DNA of 52,058 nt from the NCBI GenBank assembly GCA_002480525.1, contig DLCH01000034.1, positions 1-52,058 of the forward strand, in the 5' to 3' direction. The notes under the pieces are model-generated. The model was not told where the DNA came from. It worked only from the letters and a program-made list of their open reading frames with translations, and did no database searches. Position 1 is the first letter of the stretch, and each line of letters begins with the position of its first letter. Origin of the DNA: Gammaproteobacteria bacterium UBA7803. GTDB lineage: Bacteria > Pseudomonadota > Gammaproteobacteria > Pseudomonadales > Azotimanducaceae. A program made the position numbers and the translations under genes. Positions 9,901-18,315 of the stretch are shown piece by piece.

Positions 9901-10055
9901 TCGGCCTGGCCTTCGCCACGGCCCTGGTGCTGCTGGTGATTCCGGCGCTGATCCTGCTGCTCGAAGGCGGCCGCGCCCGCGCCGGCCGCCTACTCGGCCA
10001 TTTCCGCGATCCGGCGGCGGACGCCGGATCCCCGACCTCTCACGGAGTCTCCTGA
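6921..10055 (+). CDS. RND-family efflux permease
   Basis: A 1044-residue inner-membrane RND permease (AcrB/MexB-like fold, hydrophobe/amphiphile or related family) that uses proton flux to expel substrates through a periplasmic adaptor and outer-membrane channel. Seen are the N-terminal membrane helix, the periplasmic porter repeat (QLRTVDGVREIGSRTS), and the TM4 proton-relay motif VVDDAIVVGED. Two sets of membrane helices flank a second large periplasmic loop, with VVVNDSIVLISF in the second half. The start is TTG at 6921, with GAAGG ten bases upstream; the N terminus IETFTRHRVAANLLM aligns with family starts. The adaptor gene overlaps its stop. Gene order is permease first, the reverse of mexAB-type operons, and no outer-membrane factor is adjacent. 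Confidence 0.92.
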   Translation: MIETFTRHRVAANLLMVMMILIGLWTIRVMPSQLDPPADFPMVFVEVAWQGASAEDVESLVTVPIEQQLRTVDGVREIGSRTSNGFAHVRVEFDYDADVSVGLDQVKQRVANVRNLPPEIEPPVVSRFIDREPIAVLQVTGRGEVAELIPLVRGFERELMRRGVEGVRYDGLPREEIAIEVPGRRLRELGMTLDELAAEIARASRDVPAGSVGSGQGTRQLRSLDQQRDPYGFERMLVETDASLVRLGDLAEIERRPQRGQPIVSRQGQPAIEMILWRATEADAYHADQVVDRWLEDVRPTLPEGVDVRLVQDIWTLLGAQLDMILENAASGLVLVIVMLLLFLNGRVGWWVMVGIPVSFLMALALFHMLFGHGISIIALIGFVMALGIVVDDAIVVGEDAATLHEAGASPLEAAMGGARRMWVPVATSSLTTLAAFIPLLMFGGPMGQIILTLPTVLLCIILASLAECFLVLPAHLKKSLAKPAPRWEAAWRQRFDGRLVRFRDQRFMPVVRRALDYPGATLCAAVGGITVAVSLIASQHVGVALVTGFDFEGLEANVAFSATATDEDKARFLDHLEAGLAAVDDATGGENLLGWVTQRNLARLNDDRMEGEQYASIEANYAFEENRNTAPAAFVEQWRARIDRPAFVEQLVVEVSGGQNNGQPDMSLRLSGDDLEALKAGAEELADALAAYPGVSNVVDNLPYGKDQIIFEITPAGRSLGLTADAIGAQLRAAYSGSRVQIFNDDQAELEVRALLPEAERDDLGRLKQFPVRTPTGEFVPLGNVAGLYTRRGIDLIRHTDGRMAVTVSADVDPQVANALALTGQIERDVLPEILRRYDLEFGLGGKSRDDQIMLQTMALGGLLTLVLIYLILTWVFASFLWPLAIMTAIPFGLTGAVVGHWLTGWDIGAMSLLAFFSLTGVVVNDSIVLISFLKRQVDEGEPLRPALEEAVRARFRAVLLTSLTTIAGLSPLMFETSTLAFYMAPIAVTMCFGLAFATALVLLVIPALILLLEGGRARAGRLLGHFRDPAADAGSPTSHGVS

Positions 10056-11329
10056 TGAACCCTCTCGGACGATTCGTGCGCCGCCTGTGGCCGACCGAGC
10101 CGCGCCACCGCCGCCTGGCGGCCGGCGCGGCGATGCTCGCCGGCGCGGCGCTGACCAGCGTGTCGATCTTCGCCACCGGTCCCACCGCGGTCCCGGAGCC
10201 CCGCACCGAGAAGGCCTGGCCGGTCGCGGTCATGCCGGCCGTGCCGGAACGGCGCAGCCCGTCCTTCACCGCCTATGGACGGGTGGAGTCCAGCCGCGTG
10301 GCGGAGCTCGCCACCGACCTGGTGGCCGAGGTCGCCGAGGTCCGGGTCCGGGAGGGAGACTGGGTCGCCGCCGGCGATCTGCTGGTGGGGCTGGCGGATG
10401 CCGAGGCGTCCCTGCTGGTCGCCGAGCGCGAAGCGGACCTGGCCGAGCAGCGCGCGCGGCTGGCGTCGATCCGCTCCGAGCGGGACATGCTGGCCCGCAC
10501 CCTGGACCAGGCCCGCTCCATGCACCGGATCGCCCAGGACAAGCTCGCCCGGCACCAGCAGCTGCTGGACAAGCGCCTGATCAGCCGCAGCCTGCTCGAC
10601 GAGGTGGTCGCCCAGGCCAACCAGGCCAGCATCGAGCTGGAGAATCACGAGCGCCGGCTCACCGACCTGCCTCACCGGCTCGCCGCCCAGGAAGCCCAGG
10701 TGGCCAAATCCGAGGCCCTGCTGGCCCGGGCCCGTCTCGACCTGGAGAAGACCCGGATCCGCGCGCCCTTCTCGGGCCCGGTGCTGGCCGTGCACGTCGC
10801 CCCCGGGGATCGGACCAGCCTCGGGGTTCAGCTCGTGGATCTGGCCGACGCCGACGCCTTCGAGGTGCGCGTGCAGGTACCCGACGCCTACGAGGCACGT
10901 TTTCAGCGGCACCTGGAACTCGGCCACGGCGTCTCGGCGAGCTTTGCCGACGGGCGCGAACTGCCCTTGAGCCGCCTGGCGCGCCGGGTCCGGCCCGGCC
11001 AGAGCGGGCTCGACGCCTTCTTCGCCCTGGCGCCCGGCGCAACGGCGCCGCCCCTGGGGCGGGTGGTGGATCTGCGCATCCGCCTGCCCGAGGAGGCGGG
11101 CGTGGTGGCGCTGCCGATCGCCTCGCTGTACGAGAACGACCGGGTGTACGCCGTCGAGGACAGCCGGCTGCAGGCCATCGACGTGGAACGGGTCGGCGAG
11201 CTGCACACGCCCGAGGGCGAGTACCGGGTGCTGGTGCGCTCGCCGGAGCTCTACCAGGGCCGCCAAGTGATCACGACCCAGCTTCCCAAGGCGGTGTCCG
11301 GGCTGCTGGTGGAGTCCTCGGGCGCCTGA
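10055..11329 (+). CDS. RND periplasmic adaptor (membrane-fusion protein)
   Basis: A 424-residue HlyD/AcrA-type adaptor joining the RND permease to an outer-membrane channel. The N terminus has a membrane anchor (about residues 20-42). Then come a lipoyl/biotinyl half-motif (VREGDWVAAGDLLVGL), a long alpha-hairpin rich in A, E, R and Q (about 125-215), the second lipoyl half (IRAPFSGPVLAVHVAPGD) and a beta-barrel domain. The ATG overlaps the permease stop by one base (TGATG) and has GGAG upstream, so the two are translationally coupled. The gene ends at the hexamer TGATCA, which supplies both its stop and the stop of convergent holA. Substrate is unknown. Confidence 0.9.
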   Translation: MNPLGRFVRRLWPTEPRHRRLAAGAAMLAGAALTSVSIFATGPTAVPEPRTEKAWPVAVMPAVPERRSPSFTAYGRVESSRVAELATDLVAEVAEVRVREGDWVAAGDLLVGLADAEASLLVAEREADLAEQRARLASIRSERDMLARTLDQARSMHRIAQDKLARHQQLLDKRLISRSLLDEVVAQANQASIELENHERRLTDLPHRLAAQEAQVAKSEALLARARLDLEKTRIRAPFSGPVLAVHVAPGDRTSLGVQLVDLADADAFEVRVQVPDAYEARFQRHLELGHGVSASFADGRELPLSRLARRVRPGQSGLDAFFALAPGATAPPLGRVVDLRIRLPEEAGVVALPIASLYENDRVYAVEDSRLQAIDVERVGELHTPEGEYRVLVRSPELYQGRQVITTQLPKAVSGLLVESSGA

Positions 11330-12334
11330 TCAGCGCGGGTGCAGATGCCGCAGCGGCGAGCCGCCGTCGACGGCACGCACGCCGGCCATGCGCAGCAGGA
11401 TCTCCTCCAGGGACAGCCAGGCGTCCCCGGCGATCTGGCCTTTGCCCTGGGCGTCCACCAGCGCGCACTCGGCAAGAATCCGCGGGATCACCGTCGTGGA
11501 GCCGATGCGGCGCAGCAGGTCCCCCACCAGCCGCTTGCGCGGCGCCGGCAGAAACTCGTTGCCGGCGATGCGCCGGAGCTGGCTGGTCAGCGCGCCGAGA
11601 ATCGCGAACAGCGCGACCCCCTCCTGGCGCAGGGTGGCGAGCATGCGGCTGACCCGTTGGGCGTCGCCGGCGAACACCGCGTCGATCAGCTCGAAGGTGT
11701 CGTAGCGGGCCGAGTCCTCCAGCACCGCGGTCAGGTCCTCGACGCTCACCGGGCTGTCGAGCCCGGCGAGCCGCAGCTTCTCGATTTCCTGGACCGCCGC
11801 CAGCAGATTGCCCTCGACGCGCTCGGCGAGCAGGTTCAGGGCCTCGGGGCTGAGGGTGAGCCCGGCCGACTTCAGCCGGCCGGCCAGCCAGCGGGGCAGC
11901 TCCTGGAACGACAGCGGCCAGATCTGCACGATCGCGCCGACCCGGTCCAGGGCCTTGAACCAGGCGCCGTTCTTCTGCTTGCCGTCGAGCCGCGCGGCGC
12001 GGATCAGCAGCAGCGTGTCCGCCGGCGGCGCGTCCGCGTAGCGGCGCAGCACCTCGGAGGCTTCCTTGTCGAACCTGTTGCCCGGCAGACGGACATCGAT
12101 GATGCGCCGGGCGGCGAACAGCGACATGCTGGAGGCGTCCTGCATGACGTCGTTCCAGTTGAAGCTGCCCTCGGCGTGGAGCACCGAGCGTTCCTCGAAA
12201 CCTTCGGCCCGGGCGGCGCGCACCACCGCGTCGCAGGCCTCCTGCACCAGCAGCGCGTCGTCACCGGAGATCAGGTAGACGGGCGCGAGGCCGCGCTTCA
12301 GCGCGCCGGGCAGATCCGCCGCCCTAAGCGGCAT
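11330..12334 (-). CDS. holA: DNA polymerase III delta subunit
   Basis: A 334-residue HolA homologue, the delta subunit of the clamp-loader complex that opens the beta sliding clamp. The N-terminal AAA+-like fold (PVYLISGDDALLVQEACD), the clamp-binding region and the conserved DLTAVLEDSARYDTFELIDA segment of the C-terminal collar domain are visible. Length matches E. coli HolA (343). Its ATG lies inside the end of lptE (11-base overlap), as usual for the leuS-lptE-holA operon of Gammaproteobacteria. The stop abuts the convergent adaptor gene with no intergenic base. Confidence 0.95.
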   Translation of the reverse strand: MPLRAADLPGALKRGLAPVYLISGDDALLVQEACDAVVRAARAEGFEERSVLHAEGSFNWNDVMQDASSMSLFAARRIIDVRLPGNRFDKEASEVLRRYADAPPADTLLLIRAARLDGKQKNGAWFKALDRVGAIVQIWPLSFQELPRWLAGRLKSAGLTLSPEALNLLAERVEGNLLAAVQEIEKLRLAGLDSPVSVEDLTAVLEDSARYDTFELIDAVFAGDAQRVSRMLATLRQEGVALFAILGALTSQLRRIAGNEFLPAPRKRLVGDLLRRIGSTTVIPRILAECALVDAQGKGQIAGDAWLSLEEILLRMAGVRAVDGGSPLRHLHPR

Positions 12335-12845
12335 TCCCCGGCTCCGCGGTGGCCGCGTTCAAGGCCCGGAGAATCTGCTGCACCAGGTCGGTCTGCATCT
12401 CCCGCACCAGCAGGGCCTGCTCTTCGCTGCTGCCGACGATGTTGTCCCGGTCCACCCGGTAGACCCGCTCGCGCTCGATCCACTGGGGCGCGATCAGCTC
12501 CGTGCCGCCACCGTCGGTGACGCGGTAGCGCACGCCCAGGGTCATCTCGTACTCCGCGGCCCGGGCCTGGCCCGAGACCGAGACGCTGCGGCGCTGCTGG
12601 CGGGAATCGAGGAGCTCCACCACCGCGGCCGCGTCGGACGCGTCTTCCGCCAGCCGCACCCCGGCCTGACGCAGCGCCCGCTCGAGCGGGCCGGCCAGCG
12701 GATTGCGGGCGTCGCCGGACACGTAGGCGGACTCGAGGCTCGAGCCGATGTCCCAGGTGCGCAGGTGAAAGCCGCAGCCGGCGAGCAGCAGGCCCGCCAG
12801 CGCCAGCCACGCCCAGGTCACGCTCGCTCGGTGCGCGCGGAGCAT
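12324..12845 (-). CDS. lptE: LPS-assembly lipoprotein LptE
   Basis: A 173-residue outer-membrane lipoprotein that plugs the LptD barrel and helps insert lipopolysaccharide. A lipoprotein signal is clear: a hydrophobic run then LLLAGCGFHLR, with the lipobox cysteine at residue 24 and the GCGFHLR motif typical of LptE/RlpB. The body contains the expected conserved YRV and ELIAPQWIERER segments. The ATG overlaps the leuS stop by one base and the end overlaps holA by 11 bases, so translation is coupled across the three genes. Confidence 0.93.
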   Translation of the reverse strand: MLRAHRASVTWAWLALAGLLLAGCGFHLRTWDIGSSLESAYVSGDARNPLAGPLERALRQAGVRLAEDASDAAAVVELLDSRQQRRSVSVSGQARAAEYEMTLGVRYRVTDGGGTELIAPQWIERERVYRVDRDNIVGSSEEQALLVREMQTDLVQQILRALNAATAEPGNAA

Positions 12846-15304
12846 CAGCCGACCACGACGTTGATGAGCTTGCCGGGCACGTTGATCACCTTGCGCACGG
12901 TCTTGCCCTCGACGAACCGCACCACGTTCTCGTTGGCCAGGGCCTGCTCGCGCAGGGCGTCTTCGTCGAGATCCCGGGACACGGTGATCTTGCCGCGCAC
13001 CTTGCCGTTGACCTGGACGACCAGCTCGACGCTGTCCTGCACCAGGGCGGCCTCGTCGACCTCGGGCCAGCGCGCCGCCACCAGCAGGCCCGGCTCGCCG
13101 AGCGCCTCCCAGAGCTGCTGGGTGATGTGCGGCGCGATCGGCGACAGCACCAGCACCGCGCTGCGCAGGGCCTCCTGAACCGCGGCCCGGTCCTGATCGT
13201 TGCCCGGCCCGGTGCGGCTGACGGCGTTGGCCAGCTCGTGCACCGCGGACACCACGGTGTTGAAGGTCAGCCGCCGGCCGTAGTCGTCGTCGGCACGTTT
13301 CAGGGTCTCGTGGGTCTTGCGCCGCAGCTCCCGCCCGGCGTCCGTCAGCGCCTCGGGATCGAGGTCCGGGACCGGGCCGCCGGCGACGTGCTCGTGAACC
13401 AGGTTCCACAGCCGCTTGCAGAACCGGCCCTGCCCTTCCACGCCGGCCTCGCTCCATTCGAAGGACTGATCCGGCGGGGCGGCGAACATCATGGCCGTGC
13501 GCACGGCGTCGGCGCCGTACTTGTCCAGCAGCGCCTGGGGATTGCCGGCGTCGCCGGAGGACTTGGACATCTTGCGGCCGTCCTTCAGCACCATGCCGAG
13601 CATCAGCAGGCGGGTGAAGGGCTCGTCCGAGTTCACCAGCCCGGCGTCGCGCATGAGCTTGTGGAAGAAGCGCGCGTACAGCAGGTGCAGGATGGCGTGC
13701 TCGATGCCGCCGACGTAGTGGTCCACCGGGGTCCAGTAGTTCACCCGGTCGTCCACCATCGGCGAGTTGGCGTCCGGGCAGGCGAACCGCGCGTAGTACC
13801 AGCTCGACTCCATGAAGGTGTCGAAGGTGTCGGTCTCGCGGCGGGCGGCCTTGCCGCACTTCGGGCAGTCCACCTCGTAGAAGCTGGCCATGGTGGTGAG
13901 CGGCGAGCGCACCCCTTCGAACTGCACGTCCGTCGGCAGCACCACCGGCAGGTCCTGCTCGGGCACCGGCACCACGCCGCAGTCGCCGCAGTGGATCATG
14001 GGGATCGGGCAGCCCCAGTAGCGCTGCCGGGACACGCCCCAGTCGCGCAGCCGGTAGTTGGTGCGGCGCCGGCCGAGGCCCTTGTCCTCCAGGGCCGCGG
14101 CGATGGCGTCGAACGCCTCCGCCGAGGTCAGGCCGTCCCAGGCGCCGGAGTTGACCAGCCGGCCGTAGGACACGAACGCCGCCTGCTCCAGATCGCAGGT
14201 CTCCTCGGAGCCGGCCTCGGGCTCGATGACCTGGACGATGGGGATGCCGTACTTGCGGGCGAACTCCCAGTCGCGCTGGTCGTGGCCGGGCACGGACATC
14301 ACCGCCCCGGAGCCGTATTCCATCAGCACGAAGTTGGCGACCCACACCGGCAGCGCCTCGCCGGTGAGCGGGTGGGTGACCGTCAGCCCCGTGGGCACGC
14401 CCTCCTTCTCCAGCGTGGCGATGTCCGCCTCCGCCGTCTTGGTGTTGCGGCACTTGTCGACGAAGGCGGCCACCTCGGGGCTGCGCTCCGCCGCCCGCCG
14501 GGCCAGCGGATGCTCCGCGGCCACTGCCACGTAGGTGGCGCCGAGCAGCGTGTCCGGGCGGGTGGTGTAGACGGTGAGGGCCCCCTCACCGTCGGGAATG
14601 GGGAAGTCGATCTCGACGCCCTCGGATCGGCCGATCCAGTTGCGCTGCATGCTCTTCACCGACTCGGGCCAGCCCTCGAGCCGGTCCAGCTCGTCGAGCA
14701 GCTCCTCGGCGTAGGCGGTGATCTTCAGGAACCACTGGTCCATCTCGCGCCGCTCCACCGGCGCTCCGGAGCGCCAGCCGCGGCCGTCCACCACCTGCTC
14801 GTTGGCGAGCACGGTCTGGTCCACCGGATCCCAGTTCACCATCGAGCTCTTGCGGTAGACCAGGCCCTTCTCGTAGAGCTTGATGAAGAACCACTGCTCC
14901 CAGTGGTAGTAGTCGGGGTCGCAGGTGGCGAACTCCCGGCTCCAGTCGATGCCGAAGCCGAGCCGGCGCATCTGGCCGCGCATGTAGTCGATGTTGTCCC
15001 GGGTCCAGCTCGCCGGCGGAATGCCGTGCTTGATGGCGGCGTTCTCGGCCGGCAGACCGAAGGCGTCCCAGCCCATGGGCTGCATGACGTTGTAGCCCTT
15101 CAGCCGGTGATAGCGGTTGATGACGTCGCCCAGGGTGTAGCAGCGCACGTGCCCCATGTGGAGCTGCCCGCTCGGATACGGAAACATCGCCAGGCAGTAG
15201 TACTTCTCGCCCTCGCCGGACTCGCCGGCCTCGAAGCTCTTCGCCTCGGCCCACTGCTGCTGCACCGAAGCCTCGACCTGGTGCGGGTCGTACGTCGCGC
15301 TCAT
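12845..15304 (-). CDS. leuS: Leucyl-tRNA synthetase
   Basis: An 819-residue class Ia synthetase charging tRNA-Leu in the cytoplasm. The HMGH version of the HIGH signature lies at residues 49-52 within YPSGQLHMGH. The CP1 editing domain follows (TRPDTLLGATYVAVA, GYNVMQPMGWDAFG nearby), and the KMSKS loop reads KMSKSSGD rather than the common KMSKSKGN. The C-terminal anticodon and LeuS-specific domains are complete. I choose the ATG at 15304 (MSATYDPHQVEASV); an upstream in-frame extension would translate a REP element and matches nothing in the family. It heads the leuS-lptE-holA operon. Confidence 0.96.
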   Translation of the reverse strand: MSATYDPHQVEASVQQQWAEAKSFEAGESGEGEKYYCLAMFPYPSGQLHMGHVRCYTLGDVINRYHRLKGYNVMQPMGWDAFGLPAENAAIKHGIPPASWTRDNIDYMRGQMRRLGFGIDWSREFATCDPDYYHWEQWFFIKLYEKGLVYRKSSMVNWDPVDQTVLANEQVVDGRGWRSGAPVERREMDQWFLKITAYAEELLDELDRLEGWPESVKSMQRNWIGRSEGVEIDFPIPDGEGALTVYTTRPDTLLGATYVAVAAEHPLARRAAERSPEVAAFVDKCRNTKTAEADIATLEKEGVPTGLTVTHPLTGEALPVWVANFVLMEYGSGAVMSVPGHDQRDWEFARKYGIPIVQVIEPEAGSEETCDLEQAAFVSYGRLVNSGAWDGLTSAEAFDAIAAALEDKGLGRRRTNYRLRDWGVSRQRYWGCPIPMIHCGDCGVVPVPEQDLPVVLPTDVQFEGVRSPLTTMASFYEVDCPKCGKAARRETDTFDTFMESSWYYARFACPDANSPMVDDRVNYWTPVDHYVGGIEHAILHLLYARFFHKLMRDAGLVNSDEPFTRLLMLGMVLKDGRKMSKSSGDAGNPQALLDKYGADAVRTAMMFAAPPDQSFEWSEAGVEGQGRFCKRLWNLVHEHVAGGPVPDLDPEALTDAGRELRRKTHETLKRADDDYGRRLTFNTVVSAVHELANAVSRTGPGNDQDRAAVQEALRSAVLVLSPIAPHITQQLWEALGEPGLLVAARWPEVDEAALVQDSVELVVQVNGKVRGKITVSRDLDEDALREQALANENVVRFVEGKTVRKVINVPGKLINVVVG

Positions 15305-15409
15305 AGCTCGGGAAAATCGCTCGGTTTCACGGGCGCGCAAGGATACCACCGAACGCCCCGCGGGGCGTCCGCCCCCAAACGCCCGCCCCCGGCAAACGCC
15401 CGCCCGACC

Positions 15410-15525
15410 GTAGGAGCGGCCTCCCGGCCGCGATCTCCGCGCCGAGCGGTCTGGCGTCTTGCCTGGCACGAGGGGGCTGGCATGACCTGATGTCGTCGGC
15501 ATCGCGGCCGGGAGGCCGCTCCTAC
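15410..15525. repeat. REP inverted pair in the lnt-leuS gap
   Basis: Type-A arms at 15410-15434 and 15501-15525, in opposite orientation, separated by 66 bases. The outer edge of the second arm contains the stop codon of lnt (TAG, minus strand, 15522-15524). The pair lies in the 217-base leader between lnt and leuS. Confidence 0.9.
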
Positions 15526-17030
15526 GAGGGTGGCGGGCTCGTCCGGCGACCGGCAGCGAGGACCGCGAGGAGCATCAGCACGATCAGCCCCAGCACCGGC
15601 CAGTGGCCGACGCGGGTGAACGGCGTGGTGCCGGTCATGACGCGATACTCGCCCCGCAGCACGCCGGCCTCGAACTGGGGCAGCCGGTCGACGATGCGGC
15701 CGCGGTGGTCGACGATGGCGGTGACGCCGTTGTTGGTGCCGCGCAGCAGCCAGCGGCCGTTCTCCAGCGCCCGCATGCGGGCCATCTCCAGGTGCTGGAG
15801 CGGGCCGATGCTGGCGCCGAACCAGCTGTCGTTGGAGATGGTCAGCAGCACCCCAGCCCCGGCGGCCTGAGCGCGGACCAGCCCCGGGTAGACGATCTCG
15901 TAGCAGATCGCCATCACCGCCCCGTGATCGCCGAGGTCCAGCAGCGGCTGGCGCCAGGGACCGGCCGCGGAGCGCGACATGGGCAGATCGAAGAACTCGA
16001 TGGCGCCGCGCAGAACGCCCTCCAGCGGCACGTACTCGCCGAACGGCACCAGCCGCCGCTTCAGATAGCGCCCGGACCCGACGCCCAGGGCGCGGGCGGC
16101 GTTGTACAGCACCACGCCGCCGTCGGGCAGCCGTTCCACCGTCGGGATGCCGAGCACCAGCGTGGTGCCCGCCGCTTCGCCGCGTCCGTCCATGGCCGCC
16201 AGCACGTCGGTGGCCTGATGGCTGAAGAAGGTCACCGCGGCCTCGGGCCAGATCACCAGATCGGCCCCCCAGGCCGGCTCCGTCAGCGCCTGATAGTGGC
16301 GCAGGATCGGTATCCGGTTCTCCGGCTGCCACTTCACGCTCTGGTCGACGTTGCCCTGAACCAGGACCACGGAGTGGGTCCCGCCCGGCGTCACCCAGGT
16401 GACCCGCTCGAGCCCGGCGCCCGCGACCCAGACCGCCAGGACCGCCGCCAGCGTCGCCGCGACGCCCCGCCAGCGGCGCTGCCGCGCGAGGTCCACGGCC
16501 CGCACCAGCAGCACCGCGCTGCCGGCCACCAGCACCCCCACCAGCAGCACGCCGCCCACCGGCGCCCAGCCGGCCAGTGGCGTGTCGAGATGGGCGTAGC
16601 CGGCATACAGCCAGGGAAATCCGGTCAGTACCCAGGTGAGCAGCCACTCGAAGGCGGAGAACAGGGCCACGAACAGGGCGGCGTCGGGCCAGGGCCGGCG
16701 CCGGGCGAGGCGGTCGTAGAGCCAGCCGTTGACCAGGGGGAACAGGGCCAGCCCGGCGACGAACAGCACCACCAGGAAGCCGGCCAGCGGCGGCGGCGCG
16801 TTGCCGTAGACGTGAATGCTGACGTAGACCCAGGAGGCCCCGACGCCATACTTGCCGACGCCGAACAGCCAGCCGCTGACGGCCCCGCTGATGCGATGGG
16901 ACCGGAGCAGCACGAACCAGCCTGCGAGGGCGGCGATGCCGAGCGGCCACAGGCCGAAGGGCGCGAGGGAGAGCGGCAGCAGCGCGCCGCAGGCCAGGGC
17001 AGCCGCCGCGGCGGGCAGCGCGGGCCTCAT
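15522..17030 (-). CDS. lnt: Apolipoprotein N-acyltransferase
   Basis: A 502-residue inner-membrane enzyme adding the third acyl chain to lipoproteins. The N-terminal 200 residues contain several membrane helices; the C-terminal nitrilase domain carries the Glu-Lys-Cys triad at E263 (IWPEAAVTF), K324 (YLKRRLVPFGEYVP) and C376 (ICYEIVYPG). A final helix ends the protein. The start overlaps the corC stop by four bases (ATGA), as in the gammaproteobacterial corC-lnt arrangement. The last codon is followed by TAG lying within a REP arm, so the natural C terminus may have been trimmed or replaced when the REP inserted; the tail RRTSPPPS is unconserved in type. Confidence 0.95.
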   Translation of the reverse strand: MRPALPAAAAALACGALLPLSLAPFGLWPLGIAALAGWFVLLRSHRISGAVSGWLFGVGKYGVGASWVYVSIHVYGNAPPPLAGFLVVLFVAGLALFPLVNGWLYDRLARRRPWPDAALFVALFSAFEWLLTWVLTGFPWLYAGYAHLDTPLAGWAPVGGVLLVGVLVAGSAVLLVRAVDLARQRRWRGVAATLAAVLAVWVAGAGLERVTWVTPGGTHSVVLVQGNVDQSVKWQPENRIPILRHYQALTEPAWGADLVIWPEAAVTFFSHQATDVLAAMDGRGEAAGTTLVLGIPTVERLPDGGVVLYNAARALGVGSGRYLKRRLVPFGEYVPLEGVLRGAIEFFDLPMSRSAAGPWRQPLLDLGDHGAVMAICYEIVYPGLVRAQAAGAGVLLTISNDSWFGASIGPLQHLEMARMRALENGRWLLRGTNNGVTAIVDHRGRIVDRLPQFEAGVLRGEYRVMTGTTPFTRVGHWPVLGLIVLMLLAVLAAGRRTSPPPS

Positions 17031-17869
17031 GAATCGGTGGCGCGTTCGACCTGCAGCAGCCGCAGCCGGCGGGAGTCGGCGTTGAGCACCTTGAAGCGCA
17101 GATTGTCGAGCTCGACCACCTCGCCCCGGTCGGGCAGGTGGCCGAAGGCCTTCAGCACCAGCCCGCCGACGGTGTCGAACTCCTCCTCGTCGAGGCTCAC
17201 CCCGAAGTACTCGTTGAAGTCGTCCACCGCGGTGGTGGCCTTGACGTTGAAGGTGTGGCTGTCGAGCTGCTTGATGAACCCTTCCTCGTCGATGTCGTGC
17301 TCGTCCTCGATCTCGCCGACGATCTGCTCGAGCACGTCCTCGATGGTGACCACGCCGGAGACGTGGCCGTACTCGTCCACCACCACCGCCATGTGGTTGC
17401 GGGTGTTGCGGAAATCCTGCAGCAGCACGTTCAGGCGCTTGCTCTCCGGCACCACCGTGGCGGGCCGGATGCAGTCCTTGATGTCGAAGTGATCGAGGTC
17501 CTTCGACAGGATCAGCGGCAGCAGGTCCTTGGCGTGGAGGATACCCTTGATGTCGTCGAGGTCGTCGCCGATCACCGGGTAGCGGGAGTGCTGGGACTCG
17601 ATGATGGTGGGCAGCAGCACGTCCGGCGCGTCCCCTGCCTTCAGGTACACGAGCTGGGTGCGCGGGATCATGATGTCCCGCGCCTGCATGTCCGACACCT
17701 GCAGGGCGCCGAAGATGATGTTCAGGGCTTCGGCGTCCATGATCTGACGCTCCGAGGCCTCGCGCAGCATCTCCATCAGCTCGCTGCGGTCAGAGGGCTC
17801 GTCGCTGAACAGTCCGGACACCCATTCGAGTAGCGTCCGCTTCGACGACGCTGGGCTGCCTTCGCTCAT
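17027..17869 (-). CDS. corC: CorC/YbeX family CBS-domain transporter-associated protein
   Basis: A 280-residue protein of the HlyC/CorC family, implicated in magnesium and cobalt efflux and, as YbeX, in ribosome-related physiology. Two CBS domains (from DIMIPRTQLVYLKAGD to about residue 180, including VVDEYGHVSGVVTIEDVLEQ) precede the C-terminal CorC_HlyC domain (FDTVGGLVLKAFGHLPDRGE). No membrane domain is present, as expected for this short form. It overlaps ybeY upstream and lnt downstream by four bases each, so it is part of the miaB-phoH-ybeY-corC-lnt unit. Confidence 0.94.
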   Translation of the reverse strand: MSEGSPASSKRTLLEWVSGLFSDEPSDRSELMEMLREASERQIMDAEALNIIFGALQVSDMQARDIMIPRTQLVYLKAGDAPDVLLPTIIESQHSRYPVIGDDLDDIKGILHAKDLLPLILSKDLDHFDIKDCIRPATVVPESKRLNVLLQDFRNTRNHMAVVVDEYGHVSGVVTIEDVLEQIVGEIEDEHDIDEEGFIKQLDSHTFNVKATTAVDDFNEYFGVSLDEEEFDTVGGLVLKAFGHLPDRGEVVELDNLRFKVLNADSRRLRLLQVERATDS

Positions 17870-18315
17870 CCTTCCCCGTATGGGTCGCCTACGCCGAAGC
17901 GACCCAGTATCTCTATTTCTAATCGTTCCATGACGTCCGCCTCGGCGGCCGTTTCGTGATCGTACCCCAAAAGATGCAGAACGCCATGCACCACCATGTG
18001 GGCGAAGTGGTCGGCATAGGCCTTGCCCTGGTCCGCCGCCTCCTGGTCCACCACCGGCGCGCAGACCACCACGTCGCCCCAGATGCGGGTCTCCGGAAGC
18101 TCGACGTCGGCGGGAAAGCTGAGCACGTTGGTGGGGGCGTCCTTGCCGCGGTAGGTGGCGTTCAGCTCGCGGATCTCCCCGGCGTCGACCACCCGCACGC
18201 AGACCTCGCCGTCGTCGCTGCCCGTGGCCCGGGTCAGCGCGGCCCGGGCCCAGCCCTCGATGTCGGCGGCGCCGGGCGTGTCAGCGGCGGTCGCGAGCTG
18301 CACCTCAACGGTCAT
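17866..18315 (-). CDS. ybeY: Endoribonuclease YbeY (rRNA maturation)
   Basis: A 149-residue zinc metalloenzyme required for 16S rRNA 3'-end maturation and ribosome quality control. The signature HGVLHLLGYDH (H-x3-H-x5-H, zinc ligands) is near the C terminus, and the conserved RGKDAPTNVLSFP motif is upstream. I choose ATG 18315 (MTVEVQLATAAD), which overlaps the phoH end by 11 bases; a second ATG 15 bases upstream (MPVPPMTV) is possible. Longer in-frame extensions run into phoH and are low-complexity. Confidence 0.94.
   Translation of the reverse strand: MTVEVQLATAADTPGAADIEGWARAALTRATGSDDGEVCVRVVDAGEIRELNATYRGKDAPTNVLSFPADVELPETRIWGDVVVCAPVVDQEAADQGKAYADHFAHMVVHGVLHLLGYDHETAAEADVMERLEIEILGRFGVGDPYGEG

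Noticed and set aside
13127..15490. A 787-codon plus-strand frame opposite leuS
   Set aside because: Shadow of the complete leuS gene; it includes translated REP sequence.
15305..15502. Upstream extension of leuS (66 codons)
   Set aside because: It would translate a REP arm and low-complexity sequence; the ATG at 15304 matches the start of known LeuRS proteins.
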